From contig NZ_BAABWJ010000001.1 of assembly GCF_040372805.1 (NCBI RefSeq), positions 496,001-560,000 on the forward strand: 64,000 bases of DNA, written 5' to 3'. The notes beneath the pieces are model-generated. The model saw only the letters and a program-made list of their open reading frames with translations. It searched no databases and had not been told where the DNA came from. The position numbers and the translations under genes were made by a program. This stretch comes from Pseudoteredinibacter isoporae_A. Its GTDB lineage: Bacteria; Pseudomonadota; Gammaproteobacteria; Pseudomonadales; Cellvibrionaceae. Of the stretch, positions 17,141 to 25,403 are shown piece by piece (the stretch's first letter is position 1; each line of letters begins with the position of its first letter).

Positions 17141-18019
17141 TCATTTCACCTCGGCGACATCATCGAATACACAGCGAAAGCCAATCGCCGGGCTCGGGTT
17201 AGAAGGGTAATAAGGAAAACGTCCAGTGGTTCGAAGCTCATAACTTTGGCGACTCAAGAAATCACCACCACGGGTAATTTTTAATTCACCGTGTGAAGGC
17301 CCCTTGGGATTGTCGTAAGCACTGTTGAAGTAATAGTGTTCGTCATACCAATCGCTGGTCCATTCCCAGAGGTTACCGGCCATATCCATAACACCATAGG
17401 GTGACGCACCTTTAGGCTTGGAACCCACATTGAGACTGTTGCCCGTTCCACATCCTAGAAAACCGGCGTTTTCACGGTCCATCACGGCGCGAGTGCAATC
17501 CGCTTTTTCATCTCCCCAAGGGAAAGTTCGCCCATCCGTACCTCGTGCAGCCAACTCCCACTCAGCGGACGTTGGCAACCGCTTACCCTCCCATTCACAA
17601 TATTTTTTTGCCTGATACCAGGAGACACCATTGATGGGAAAGTTACCCGCTTCTGGGTCACCGTAGTGCATGAGTCCTCCTGCCGTCGGGATATCACATT
17701 CACCGGCATTTACACATTCAGCGTACTTATTAGTCGTCACCTCGTACTTATCAATCTTAAAAGCACTGACATACACTTTGTGCTGCTGCTCTTCTGGAAC
17801 GTAGCTGCAAACTTCATCGCGATAGGGGTCGCAACCCATAGAAAATTCTGAGGATGGAATCAACGCCATCTCCCGATGCTCGGGATTGATTTTCACTGAC
17901 TGGTAGAGTTTTGAAAACGACTCAACGGACGGGCTTTTAACCGCACTATCGGCGGCCTGGATATGGGCGCCCCATAAGACTGATAACATGATGGGCCACG
18001 GATATCTAACACTCGACAT
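17141..18019 (-). CDS. Secreted SUMF1/FGE-fold protein (proximal paralogue)
   Basis: 292 residues, with a signal peptide ending near HIQAA (about 24). The SUMF1 domain shows MALIPSSEFSMGCD, KIDKYEVTTNKYAEC, GVSWYQAKKYCEWEGKRLP, TSAEWELAARG, NLWEWTSDWY and the terminal GFRC. As in its neighbour, the stretch that would hold the FGE active-site cysteine (ELRTTGRFPYYPS) has none, so sulfatase-activating activity is unlikely. The start has a near-perfect AAGGAGG site (18022-18030 region). The two genes are almost contiguous and clearly arose by duplication. No sulfatase or obvious partner lies nearby. Confidence 0.82.
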   Translation of the reverse strand: MSSVRYPWPIMLSVLWGAHIQAADSAVKSPSVESFSKLYQSVKINPEHREMALIPSSEFSMGCDPYRDEVCSYVPEEQQHKVYVSAFKIDKYEVTTNKYAECVNAGECDIPTAGGLMHYGDPEAGNFPINGVSWYQAKKYCEWEGKRLPTSAEWELAARGTDGRTFPWGDEKADCTRAVMDRENAGFLGCGTGNSLNVGSKPKGASPYGVMDMAGNLWEWTSDWYDEHYYFNSAYDNPKGPSHGELKITRGGDFLSRQSYELRTTGRFPYYPSNPSPAIGFRCVFDDVAEVK

Positions 18020-18275
18020 ACAACCTCCTTAAGTTGGACAGCTGAGTGTAGTCGCCGGCATTTGAAAAAAAATTCAAACGGGGACTGAGCCATATCGAAG
18101 CCCTGGCACACTAACAGGAGCAATAGCCCTACATTAGAATCACCTAATAAGAGCGGGTCATATCCGGCGAAATCGCCCTGTTCATGCGCCCTCCCAGCCC
18201 CCTTAGAGCACTTCATCACGGATTCTTCGGCGTTTTTTGTCCCACTTTTGCCCCACTTTTGCCTGATCTAGTCAA

Positions 18276-18304
18276 TTGTAATTAAAGCAAGTGACTGAGA
18301 TAAT
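18276..18304 (+). promoter_or_regulatory. Sigma-70-type promoter of siderophore-receptor operon
   Basis: A -35 element TTGTAA (18276-18281) is separated by 17 bp from GATAAT (18299-18304), close to the TTGACA/TATAAT consensus. The -10 element overlaps the Fur box. Confidence 0.6.
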
Positions 18305-18317
18305 GGGAACCATTATT
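18299..18317 (+). promoter_or_regulatory. Fur box
   Basis: The 19-bp stretch starting GATAATG and ending CATTATT matches the classical Fur consensus GATAATGATAATCATTATC at 15 of 19 positions. It overlaps the -10 element of the receptor promoter, so Fe2+-Fur would block transcription when iron is plentiful. Confidence 0.8.
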
Positions 18318-18347
18318 ATTATCAATTGTATTTTTATAGGAGTTCCC

Positions 18348-20471
18348 ATGAAATCTCAGTCCCGCCGAGGCGTCCTGTTCCTGAGTGTGCTTACCGCAGC
18401 TGTGGCTCAAGCCAGTCTGGCCGAAGAAGCGAATAGTGACGAAATCGAAACCGTTGAAGTGGTTGGTACCCTGCGTGACTTCAGCGCGCTCAAGCACAGC
18501 ACTCCCATTCTGGAATTAGCACGCTCGGTTTCCATCGAAACGGCGGATCAATTTATCGAGAAAGGCGCTCTGAATCTGTCGCAAACCGTGAGCTATCTGG
18601 CCGGTGTCACGGCGGAAACCTACGGCTTCGCGACTCGCGGTGACTGGATCCGTTCTCGAGGGCTTGAAATTCCCCGCTATCGGGATTCTATTCAGGAATT
18701 GTTCGGTAGCTACAACGCCTCCCGCGCCGACATTTACACCATTGAACAGGTCGAAGTGTTAAAAGGTCCCGCCTCGGTACTGTACGGCCAAGGCTCACCC
18801 GGTGGCCTGGTGAACTATGTGTCCAAAACCCCCAGAGACGAACAAGCCGGTGAGGTGGTGACCGAAATAGGCAACTTCGATCGCCGACAAATTGCGGTTG
18901 ATGTGACAGGCCCCTTAAGCGAAGACGGCAAATGGTTGTACCGTTTGGTGGGTAAGTATCGCGACAGTGATACGCAGGTCGATCATGTATCCGATGAAAC
19001 CAAGGTGTTCATGCCCTCCATTACTTATCGCCCCAGCGATGACACCAGCATGACCTTGATTGGCATGTACAACGATACCGACAGCGACAGTGCTTCACAG
19101 TTTATTCCTATTGTCGGTACTCTGGAGCCGCTGCCCGATGGAAGCTATCTCGATCAGGATGTCTATGTGGGTGAGCCGGGATTCAACCGTTTCAATACCG
19201 AAAGCAAACAGCTCACTTTCCTGGCCAGTCATCGCATTAACGACACCTTTAAATTGCAGACTACCGCCTTGTGGCGTGACGGCGAAGCCGACTACCACCA
19301 AGCTTGGGCGGCTTTTACAGGTGATGGCAACAGCCGTTATTTAAACGATGTTGTTGGAGCCCCGGTTGCCACCGGGACCACCGTGCCACGCTCGTTTTAC
19401 CAAGCTGACAACACATCAGAGCAGTACGCGCTGGATGTCCGCTTGAGTGCTAACTTTATTACCGGCGCGATTGAACACGAAGTTCTGTCCGGTGTGCAAT
19501 ATCAAGATGTCACCACTGACAACAACAATTCCTACTACTATGGCGGCGGTGTCCTTCAGGGCGACTTCCGTTATGTGCTGGATCTCGCCAACCCGGTTTA
19601 CCCCGGCGCTCCCGATCAAGCCATATTCGATGCCATTTACCTCGACAACCCCGAGCAGAATGTTGAAGACATTGGCCTTTATATCTCCGACCTGATGACC
19701 ATTGGCAACTGGCACCTTACCGCCGGTTTGCGTTACGACGACGTTGAAAATGATAATGGCAGCAGCGTACAAAAAGACGATGCCGTTTCATTGAGCGCAG
19801 GTATTTTGTATGCGTTCGACAACGGCGTTTCGCCTTACATCAGTTACGCCGAGTCCTTTGAGACCGTCGTTGGACAAACTGCTCAAGGGGTTCAGCTAAA
19901 ACCGGAAGAGGGTGAGCAAGTTGAAGTCGGCATCAAGTTTCAACCAGACGGTTTCCCTGGCATCTTCACACTGAATTATTTCGACATCGAAATTTCCAAT
20001 CTACCTAATCCCAACGCGTTGCCTGCCACACAAGGCCAGCAGCTGGGCGTAAGTAAATTGGAAGGTATCGAATTCGAAGGCAATGTTCGTCTGGGCGAAT
20101 TCTACCTTCAAGTCGCTGCGTCGAAATTGGACGCAAAAGACCCCAACGATTTTGAACTGTCCGCAACCCCCGAAAGCAACGCATCGCTTTGGGCAAGCTG
20201 GGAACCAGAGTCCCTGAACGGTTTCCGGGCGGGCGTCGGAGTTCGCCATGTTGGCAAAAGTGTTTCAGAAAACGCGACTGTTCGTTATGTCACCGACTCC
20301 TACACATTGGCCGATGCCATGCTCGGGTACCGCATTAACGATCACTGGGACACCGCCTTGAATGTCCGCAACATCAGCGATAAAGAATACCTGACCTCTT
20401 GCCTCACTCGCGGCGATTGTTTCCCAGGTGTACGTCGTACCGTAACCGCCAGCATTAACTACCGTTTCTAA
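18348..20471 (+). CDS. TonB-dependent siderophore receptor
   Basis: 707 residues. A signal peptide (to about residue 25) precedes a TonB-box-like stretch (ETVEVVG), a plug domain (about 45-160, with VEVLKGPASVLYGQGSPGGLVNYVSK) and a 22-strand outer-membrane barrel ending in the aromatic YRF. The pattern is that of FpvA/FhuE-like ferric-siderophore receptors without the extra N-terminal signalling domain. I chose ATG 18348 because AGGAG lies five bases upstream and the signal peptide starts there; a frame open from 18291 runs through the Fur box. It heads an iron operon with a DUF3325/DUF3649-like and a PepSY protein. The siderophore is not predictable. Confidence 0.94.
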   Translation: MKSQSRRGVLFLSVLTAAVAQASLAEEANSDEIETVEVVGTLRDFSALKHSTPILELARSVSIETADQFIEKGALNLSQTVSYLAGVTAETYGFATRGDWIRSRGLEIPRYRDSIQELFGSYNASRADIYTIEQVEVLKGPASVLYGQGSPGGLVNYVSKTPRDEQAGEVVTEIGNFDRRQIAVDVTGPLSEDGKWLYRLVGKYRDSDTQVDHVSDETKVFMPSITYRPSDDTSMTLIGMYNDTDSDSASQFIPIVGTLEPLPDGSYLDQDVYVGEPGFNRFNTESKQLTFLASHRINDTFKLQTTALWRDGEADYHQAWAAFTGDGNSRYLNDVVGAPVATGTTVPRSFYQADNTSEQYALDVRLSANFITGAIEHEVLSGVQYQDVTTDNNNSYYYGGGVLQGDFRYVLDLANPVYPGAPDQAIFDAIYLDNPEQNVEDIGLYISDLMTIGNWHLTAGLRYDDVENDNGSSVQKDDAVSLSAGILYAFDNGVSPYISYAESFETVVGQTAQGVQLKPEEGEQVEVGIKFQPDGFPGIFTLNYFDIEISNLPNPNALPATQGQQLGVSKLEGIEFEGNVRLGEFYLQVAASKLDAKDPNDFELSATPESNASLWASWEPESLNGFRAGVGVRHVGKSVSENATVRYVTDSYTLADAMLGYRINDHWDTALNVRNISDKEYLTSCLTRGDCFPGVRRTVTASINYRF

Positions 20472-20546
20472 ATCGACATTGGCATCGTCAGCCGCGATGA
20501 ATGCTGCTGACGATATCCGTTACGACAACAATATAAGGTATTCAGC

Positions 20547-21083
20547 ATGTGGTTTGCCCTTGCACTGACCACTCAGGCAGCCATGATGAGCTGCCTGTTT
20601 TTTTCCTGGCAATCGCCGGATCACCGCAAACCTGGATTTCGCGGCGCAGCCTTGTTTGCGTTGGTGGCATCACTGTTTTGCTGGCAATCCCTGGCAGGCT
20701 GGGAATTGGGTTTAAGTTATTTTTTTATCGCAGCCAGCCTGATGGCCTGGGTGTTGATTTTGAATCGGGCAACGAGAACAAAACCCGCTCGATCCAAACC
20801 CAAAACCACACAGGCACTCTCAATCAACACTCGAAAGCTGGCCATGTTCTTTGTGAGATTGGTTTTTTATGTGTTGTTTATTGGTGGTATCTGCGCCTAT
20901 GCCAGTATTGCCATCAGTTATGACCTTCCCCTAGGCGAACCCGAACGAATGGCCGTCGCCACGTTTTTGTTCCCAAGTCTCTGGGCAGGATTCATTATCT
21001 ACAGCTTTACCGCTGAAAGATTGTGGCGCTTGTTTGCCCTATTAATTTTTCTGGCACTCTACGCTTGGCTTCGCCTGGCCTGA
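20547..21083 (+). CDS. Membrane protein resembling a DUF3325-DUF3649 fusion
   Basis: 178 residues with about six hydrophobic helices. The first half (LALTTQAAMMSCLFFSWQS) has the layout of DUF3325, and the second half, with GGICAYASIAISYDLPLG and FIIYSFTAERLWRLF, that of DUF3649. Both are small inner-membrane families that accompany TonB receptors and PepSY proteins in pseudomonads, usually as separate genes. It lies 75 bp after the receptor and 52 bp before the PepSY gene, in one Fur-controlled operon. The function is unknown, probably in reductive iron release at the inner membrane. The fusion reading is pattern-based and should be taken as tentative. Confidence 0.6.
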   Translation: MWFALALTTQAAMMSCLFFSWQSPDHRKPGFRGAALFALVASLFCWQSLAGWELGLSYFFIAASLMAWVLILNRATRTKPARSKPKTTQALSINTRKLAMFFVRLVFYVLFIGGICAYASIAISYDLPLGEPERMAVATFLFPSLWAGFIIYSFTAERLWRLFALLIFLALYAWLRLA

Positions 21084-21135
21084 TGAGTGTCGACCTTTTC
21101 CTGTAAAGACCAATGCCCCTAAAGAGGGCCCGACT

Positions 21136-22605
21136 ATGCCTGAACATAAAAATTCTGATCGACCGCTTAGCCAACGATCTCTCGATGCCCATTCCTGGAT
21201 CGGCCTGTTTGCTGCCACCTTCCTGTACCTGTTGTGTTTCTCTGGTGTGCTCACCGTTATCGGTCAGGAAATGGAGCGATGGGAGCAGCCGGGTATCGAT
21301 GAATTCAACGATTACAGCCCAACCTTTATCGATCAAGCTTATCGACGCTTTGTGGAAACACATACGGAAGATACAGAACACATTCACATCGTCTTTCCAC
21401 GCGATGCGATTCCTCGCATTGTAGTTGAAAACGATCATCAGGCGTTTTTTGTAAATCACGATGGCAGCCTGGGCGCCAAAGAACACGCCCCTTGGATCAA
21501 GATGGTCATCGACTTACACAAACACCTGCATTTACCCTCAACCATCGGAACACTGTTAACCGGCCTGATTGCCGCTCTGCTACTGGCGTTGATTGTATCG
21601 GGGGTTTTGGCTCACAAAACGATGGTCAAAGAAGCTTTTCGCTTACGTCTGGGGCGATCAAAACTGACTCAATCTATCGACTTGCACAATCGACTCAGTG
21701 TTTGGGGCTTACCCTTCCATATCATGATCGCTTTAACGAGTTGTTATTTTGGTCTGGTAGGTTTGCTGCTCACTCTGGCCGCAGGCTTCTTTCACGGCGG
21801 CGACCAACGTCATATGATCGAACAAGTTTTTGGCAGCGAACCAGAGCTGTTCAAACAGGCGCCGCTTGTTGATGTGAAAGCCAGTATAGAAAACCTGAGA
21901 AGCCTTAAGCCCGATGCCAAACCTATTTTCATGACCATTCATGAAGCCGGCAGCGAAAACCAGTTCGTGGAGTTTTATCTGATGAAGGATCAACGCCTCA
22001 TCTATTCGGAAAACTTTCGCTTCGACGCCGCGGGCAACTTTATCGGCCAAACCGATCCCGACCAGCTACCCATAGGATCCCAAGTACTGTTATCGACTTA
22101 CCGCCTGCACTTTGGAGACTTTGCCGGCTTCACCCTCAAACTGTTGTACGTATTACTGGGCTCAGCCCTCACCTACATCGCCATCAGTGGAGTCAATATA
22201 TGGCTCAATAAACGCCGCAAAGAAGACCTTATCAATATTTTGTGGGGCGGTTTTGTATGGGCACTTCCTGCGGCGTTTGCCCTGAGCTTTTTATTGTCCC
22301 AAATATTGAATGTGAATCCATATTGGAGTTTCTGGAGCGCATTGCTCACCGCCAGTCTCGCGGGAGTGGCTTGGAAAACACACAACTCACCCTATGAGTT
22401 CAGCACTGTTCTGAAAATCATGACGACGATGTTCTGTTTTGCAGCGGCACTGAGCTACGCCATCAAGTATTCAGAACATTCCATACGTGGTGATTTCTGG
22501 TCCATGATCACCGTATTAATGATCGGCGCACTGATCAGTTTTATTGCCTATACGAAGCACGTGCCGAGACAGCAAAGCAGCACTGAGGTCAGCGCAGAAC
22601 CTTAG
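21136..22605 (+). CDS. PepSY-associated membrane protein, putative siderophore-iron reductase
   Basis: 489 residues with four main membrane spans: about 24-44 (SWIGLFAATFLYLLCFSGVL), 135-158, 195-218 and 335-360, plus four more at the C-terminus. Two large periplasmic loops contain PepSY-like segments. Conserved histidines (DAHSWIG, LHKHLHLP, DLHNRLSVWGLPFHIMIALTS) are placed as in the PepSY_TM family, thought to bind haem and reduce ferric siderophores in the periplasm. It is last in the Fur-regulated operon, and its stop overlaps the convergent HxlR gene's stop by four bases. The extra C-terminal helices are typical of the larger members. Confidence 0.82.
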   Translation: MPEHKNSDRPLSQRSLDAHSWIGLFAATFLYLLCFSGVLTVIGQEMERWEQPGIDEFNDYSPTFIDQAYRRFVETHTEDTEHIHIVFPRDAIPRIVVENDHQAFFVNHDGSLGAKEHAPWIKMVIDLHKHLHLPSTIGTLLTGLIAALLLALIVSGVLAHKTMVKEAFRLRLGRSKLTQSIDLHNRLSVWGLPFHIMIALTSCYFGLVGLLLTLAAGFFHGGDQRHMIEQVFGSEPELFKQAPLVDVKASIENLRSLKPDAKPIFMTIHEAGSENQFVEFYLMKDQRLIYSENFRFDAAGNFIGQTDPDQLPIGSQVLLSTYRLHFGDFAGFTLKLLYVLLGSALTYIAISGVNIWLNKRRKEDLINILWGGFVWALPAAFALSFLLSQILNVNPYWSFWSALLTASLAGVAWKTHNSPYEFSTVLKIMTTMFCFAAALSYAIKYSEHSIRGDFWSMITVLMIGALISFIAYTKHVPRQQSSTEVSAEP

Positions 22606-23558
22606 TGGTCAGAATTCTGCGCGTTGCCATTCTGATAAGAAACCTCTTTCGGATTGGGAACCGCAGAACAGCCTTTGCAAATTACATCCACCGCCAGCTC
22701 ATGACCGCAGGGCTTATGGATTAATGTAAAGGGGGCGTCTTCCATCGCATCCAACCAATCCAAGGACCACTGACGCATCATCATCGTGAAGGGGTAAAGC
22801 GCTTTGCCCTTCTCGGTCAAACGATACTCGCTGCGTGGCGGTTTACTCTGATATTCAATGCGATCAAAAACACCAGCATCGCTCAAGCGCTTCAAACGAT
22901 CAGCCAGAATGTTGGTGGCAATGCCGAGCTGTCGGCGAAAGTCATCATAGCGCTGCAGGCCCATAAAGGCGGCGGCCAAAATCAAGCTTGCCCAACGATC
23001 TCCGATGATATCCGTAATATGGCCGAGGCTGCTGTCTTCCTCAGTGCCTCGCCCTCCGCGGGAGCGACGTTGATTGCCGATGGTTTTCAGTGCTTGCACA
23101 TCCGACTCCACCGAATCGGATAACACTTCACGCTCCACATCGGTGATGTGCAGTTCCTGCTGACAGTGGCGACAAACCACCATCGGCTGCAATTCATGTT
23201 CATCAGGCAGGCGGTGAATTAATTTAGGGGGCAGCTGCTGTTGATCTCCGCACCACTGAGATTCCCAAGCCCAAATCAACAGGGCCCAAGGGTATAGATC
23301 CAAGCCTTTTTTGGTGAGGCGGTATTCATGGCGAAGTGGCGTGGTTTGATAGGGTTTTTTATACAAAACATCCTGAGCGACCAGGTTTTCCAAACGCTTG
23401 GATAAGGTGCTGCGGGACGCACCAGTATGGCTGCGAAACTCTTCGAAGCGATGACGCCCAAGAAAAGCATCGCGCAGAATCAAAATTGTCCAACGATCCC
23501 CCAGCAGCTCCAGGCTTTTTACCACGGGGTTAATCACAATTAAATTGGCGACACTCAT
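22602..23558 (-). CDS. Tandem HxlR-family transcriptional regulator
   Basis: 318 residues, about three times the usual HxlR length. Two winged-helix HxlR domains are visible: about 10-105 (LELLGDRWTILILRDAFLG, HEYRLTKKGLDLYP) and about 180-272 (TDIIGDRWASLILAAAFMG, SEYRLTEKGKALYP). Each is followed by a similar cysteine-rich extension: LIH...HEL...C129xxC132 after the first, LIHKPC284GHEL...C294xxC297 after the second. These may bind zinc or sense redox state. HxlR proteins normally bind DNA as dimers, so this could act as a covalent dimer. The start ATG at 23558 has AAGGAA eight bases upstream. Targets are unknown. Confidence 0.88.
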   Translation of the reverse strand: MSVANLIVINPVVKSLELLGDRWTILILRDAFLGRHRFEEFRSHTGASRSTLSKRLENLVAQDVLYKKPYQTTPLRHEYRLTKKGLDLYPWALLIWAWESQWCGDQQQLPPKLIHRLPDEHELQPMVVCRHCQQELHITDVEREVLSDSVESDVQALKTIGNQRRSRGGRGTEEDSSLGHITDIIGDRWASLILAAAFMGLQRYDDFRRQLGIATNILADRLKRLSDAGVFDRIEYQSKPPRSEYRLTEKGKALYPFTMMMRQWSLDWLDAMEDAPFTLIHKPCGHELAVDVICKGCSAVPNPKEVSYQNGNAQNSDH

Positions 23559-23688
23559 ACAAGCGGTTCCTTATTTCTCCGGCAGGCTGACTGATGATCT
23601 ATACTTGGCAGCCCTCTCAATCACCCATCGCTCCCTGCGTAGGTGAACCACAAAGTTCTAAAATTCTACCCTAGATCCACCATTTTCA

Positions 23689-24669
23689 CTATTTGGCCTG
23701 GAATTGGCGACGATATTCACTGGGTGAAAGACCAAACTGGCCACGAAAGTGGTGCCGTAGGCTGCTGCCATTAGCAAAACCCGTGGCCTGAGCCAATGGC
23801 TCGATGGCGATCGCGCTGCTTTCCAGTAAATCTTTCACCTGTTGTAATCGCTGCCCCAGAATCCAGGATTTCGGACTTTGCCCCATCGCTTGGCGAAACT
23901 TACGATCGTAACTGCGCCGGGACATATTGCAACGCTCGGCCAATTGATCCACGGCAATCGGTTCCGCTAAGTGTTCGATGGCCCAGTCCAGGCTGGCGGC
24001 AAGCAGATCAGGATGACGACTGACTGGCCGACTGACAAACTGCGCCTGGCCGCCCTGCCGTATGGGGCTGCTGACCAAGCGACGGGCAACGGTACCCGCG
24101 ACTTCATGGCCATAATCCCGCCGAATAATTTCCAAACCCAGGTCCAAAGCAGCCGCGCTGCCCGCCGAACAAGCAATCTGCTCATCATAAAGATACAGGC
24201 AGTCATCGCGATAACGTAATTGGGGGAATGCCTCCAGCAGCAAGGCTCGATAACGCCAATGGGTAGTGACCGCCCGGCCATCCAAGAGACCGGTTTGTGC
24301 CAGCAAAAACACTCCGGAACAAAAACTCCACAACCGCCCACCCCGCTTATAGATTCCCTGTAATTCAGCTATCAGCTCAGGATCAGCGCGTTGATCAATG
24401 GGCCAGTAGGGAATCAACACATCGTCAAAATCGCCCAGGCCTTCAAAACGCGGTGCCTGTACTCGCAGGCCTGCCAGGCCCTCCAGAGAGCGATCTTCCA
24501 AAGCCAGTACCTGCGTGTGATACCAGGCTTTGAGTTCGGGCCGGGGCAACACAAACAACTCAACCGCACAGCCGAGCTCAAACAGGGAAACCGGGCCCGG
24601 AACGAGAATGGCCACTCGACGGCTGGCACCGTTCAAGGAATGGGATTGGGCGGTCGATGCATCAGACAT
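23689..24669 (-). CDS. GlxA/FtrA-type AraC-family transcriptional regulator
   Basis: 326 residues. An N-terminal DJ-1/PfpI (class I amidotransferase-like) sensor domain at about 15-185 carries the nucleophile-elbow cysteine in FCSGVFLLAQ. A C-terminal AraC double helix-turn-helix occupies about 220-320 (HLAEPIAVDQLAERCNMS, FANGSSLRHHF, GLSPSEYRRQF). Such regulators are usually activators of adjacent catabolic genes. It is divergent from a rhodanese gene across 109 bp, a recurrent pairing with GlxA-type regulators, and lies just upstream of the acyl-CoA catabolic operon. Which of these it controls is inference. Confidence 0.9.
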   Translation of the reverse strand: MSDASTAQSHSLNGASRRVAILVPGPVSLFELGCAVELFVLPRPELKAWYHTQVLALEDRSLEGLAGLRVQAPRFEGLGDFDDVLIPYWPIDQRADPELIAELQGIYKRGGRLWSFCSGVFLLAQTGLLDGRAVTTHWRYRALLLEAFPQLRYRDDCLYLYDEQIACSAGSAAALDLGLEIIRRDYGHEVAGTVARRLVSSPIRQGGQAQFVSRPVSRHPDLLAASLDWAIEHLAEPIAVDQLAERCNMSRRSYDRKFRQAMGQSPKSWILGQRLQQVKDLLESSAIAIEPLAQATGFANGSSLRHHFRGQFGLSPSEYRRQFQAK

Positions 24670-24778
24670 TGGCTGATTATTAACGAATAATGACTTTTAG
24701 GCCAGCATTCAAAACCGTCAACAATCCCTAAGATGACATCGCTGTTTTATTTCCCTCAAGCATCCAAAGGAGTTGCCC

Positions 24779-25186
24779 ATGTCATCCGCCGTTACTCGTG
24801 TTCCCGCCGCCTCATCAGCCCAGGCTCTTGCGCATTTTGAGTCGCTACTCACCTTTGAGACCGATTGCTGGGATGTTCACCATGCATTGAGCAACCATCG
24901 CCAGGACTTTGTATTGCTTGATGTCCGAGGCGAAGAAGCTTTTCACCAGGGCCATATTGCCGGGGCCGTCAACCTGCCTCATCCACGAATCAATGAACAC
25001 TCTCTGGCGGAGTTTCCTGAAGAGCAGTTAATTGTTGTCTACTGCGCCGGCCCCCACTGTAATGCCACAGAAAAAGCCGCCATCCGCCTGGCCAAACTCG
25101 ACCGATCGGTAAAGAAAATGATCGGTGGCGTCTGCGGCTGGCTGGATGAGGGCTTTGCTCTGAAGCATCCTGAATCGGAAGAATAA
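24779..25186 (+). CDS. Single-domain rhodanese
   Basis: 135 residues. One rhodanese domain spans about 25-130: LLDVRGEEAFHQGHIAGAVNLPH, the catalytic loop YCAGPHCNAT (Cys89, with Cys94), then GGVCGWLDEGF. It probably transfers or binds sulfane sulfur in the cytoplasm. The start is ATG 24779, since AAAGGAG (24766-24772) lies six bases upstream; a TTG six bases earlier is less likely. It is divergent from the GlxA-type regulator. Confidence 0.88.
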   Translation: MSSAVTRVPAASSAQALAHFESLLTFETDCWDVHHALSNHRQDFVLLDVRGEEAFHQGHIAGAVNLPHPRINEHSLAEFPEEQLIVVYCAGPHCNATEKAAIRLAKLDRSVKKMIGGVCGWLDEGFALKHPESEE

Positions 25187-25403
25187 AGCCCTTTAAAACA
25201 CACCGCCCTTCGCCCCTGACCGCTCTGGGTGTGCTTATGATTCGAGTGATAGAGGTCTATGGTTAGCACTTTGATCGCCACCCCAGACAACGCTTTGGAC
25301 AGCAGGGTCTTTACTCCACGGCAATGTAACTTGTATTATTGGACTGACAAAATAAGCCCTGACTCACAGGGCGCCATCTCTGGACAAAGCCGAGGAACAG
25401 CCC

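Larger units (their letters stand above)
18020..18347. promoter_or_regulatory. Divergent intergenic region upstream of SUMF1 pair and siderophore receptor
   Basis: 328 bp. Near the receptor it holds a promoter and Fur box (separate entries) and an AGGAG site before the ATG at 18348. At 18241-18262 an 11-bp unit CCCACTTTTGC is repeated perfectly in tandem, just upstream of the -35 element. The rest shows no gene. Confidence 0.6.

Noticed and set aside
18291..18347. Upstream extension of the siderophore receptor frame
   Set aside because: It runs over the Fur box and the ribosome-binding site; the signal peptide begins at 18348.
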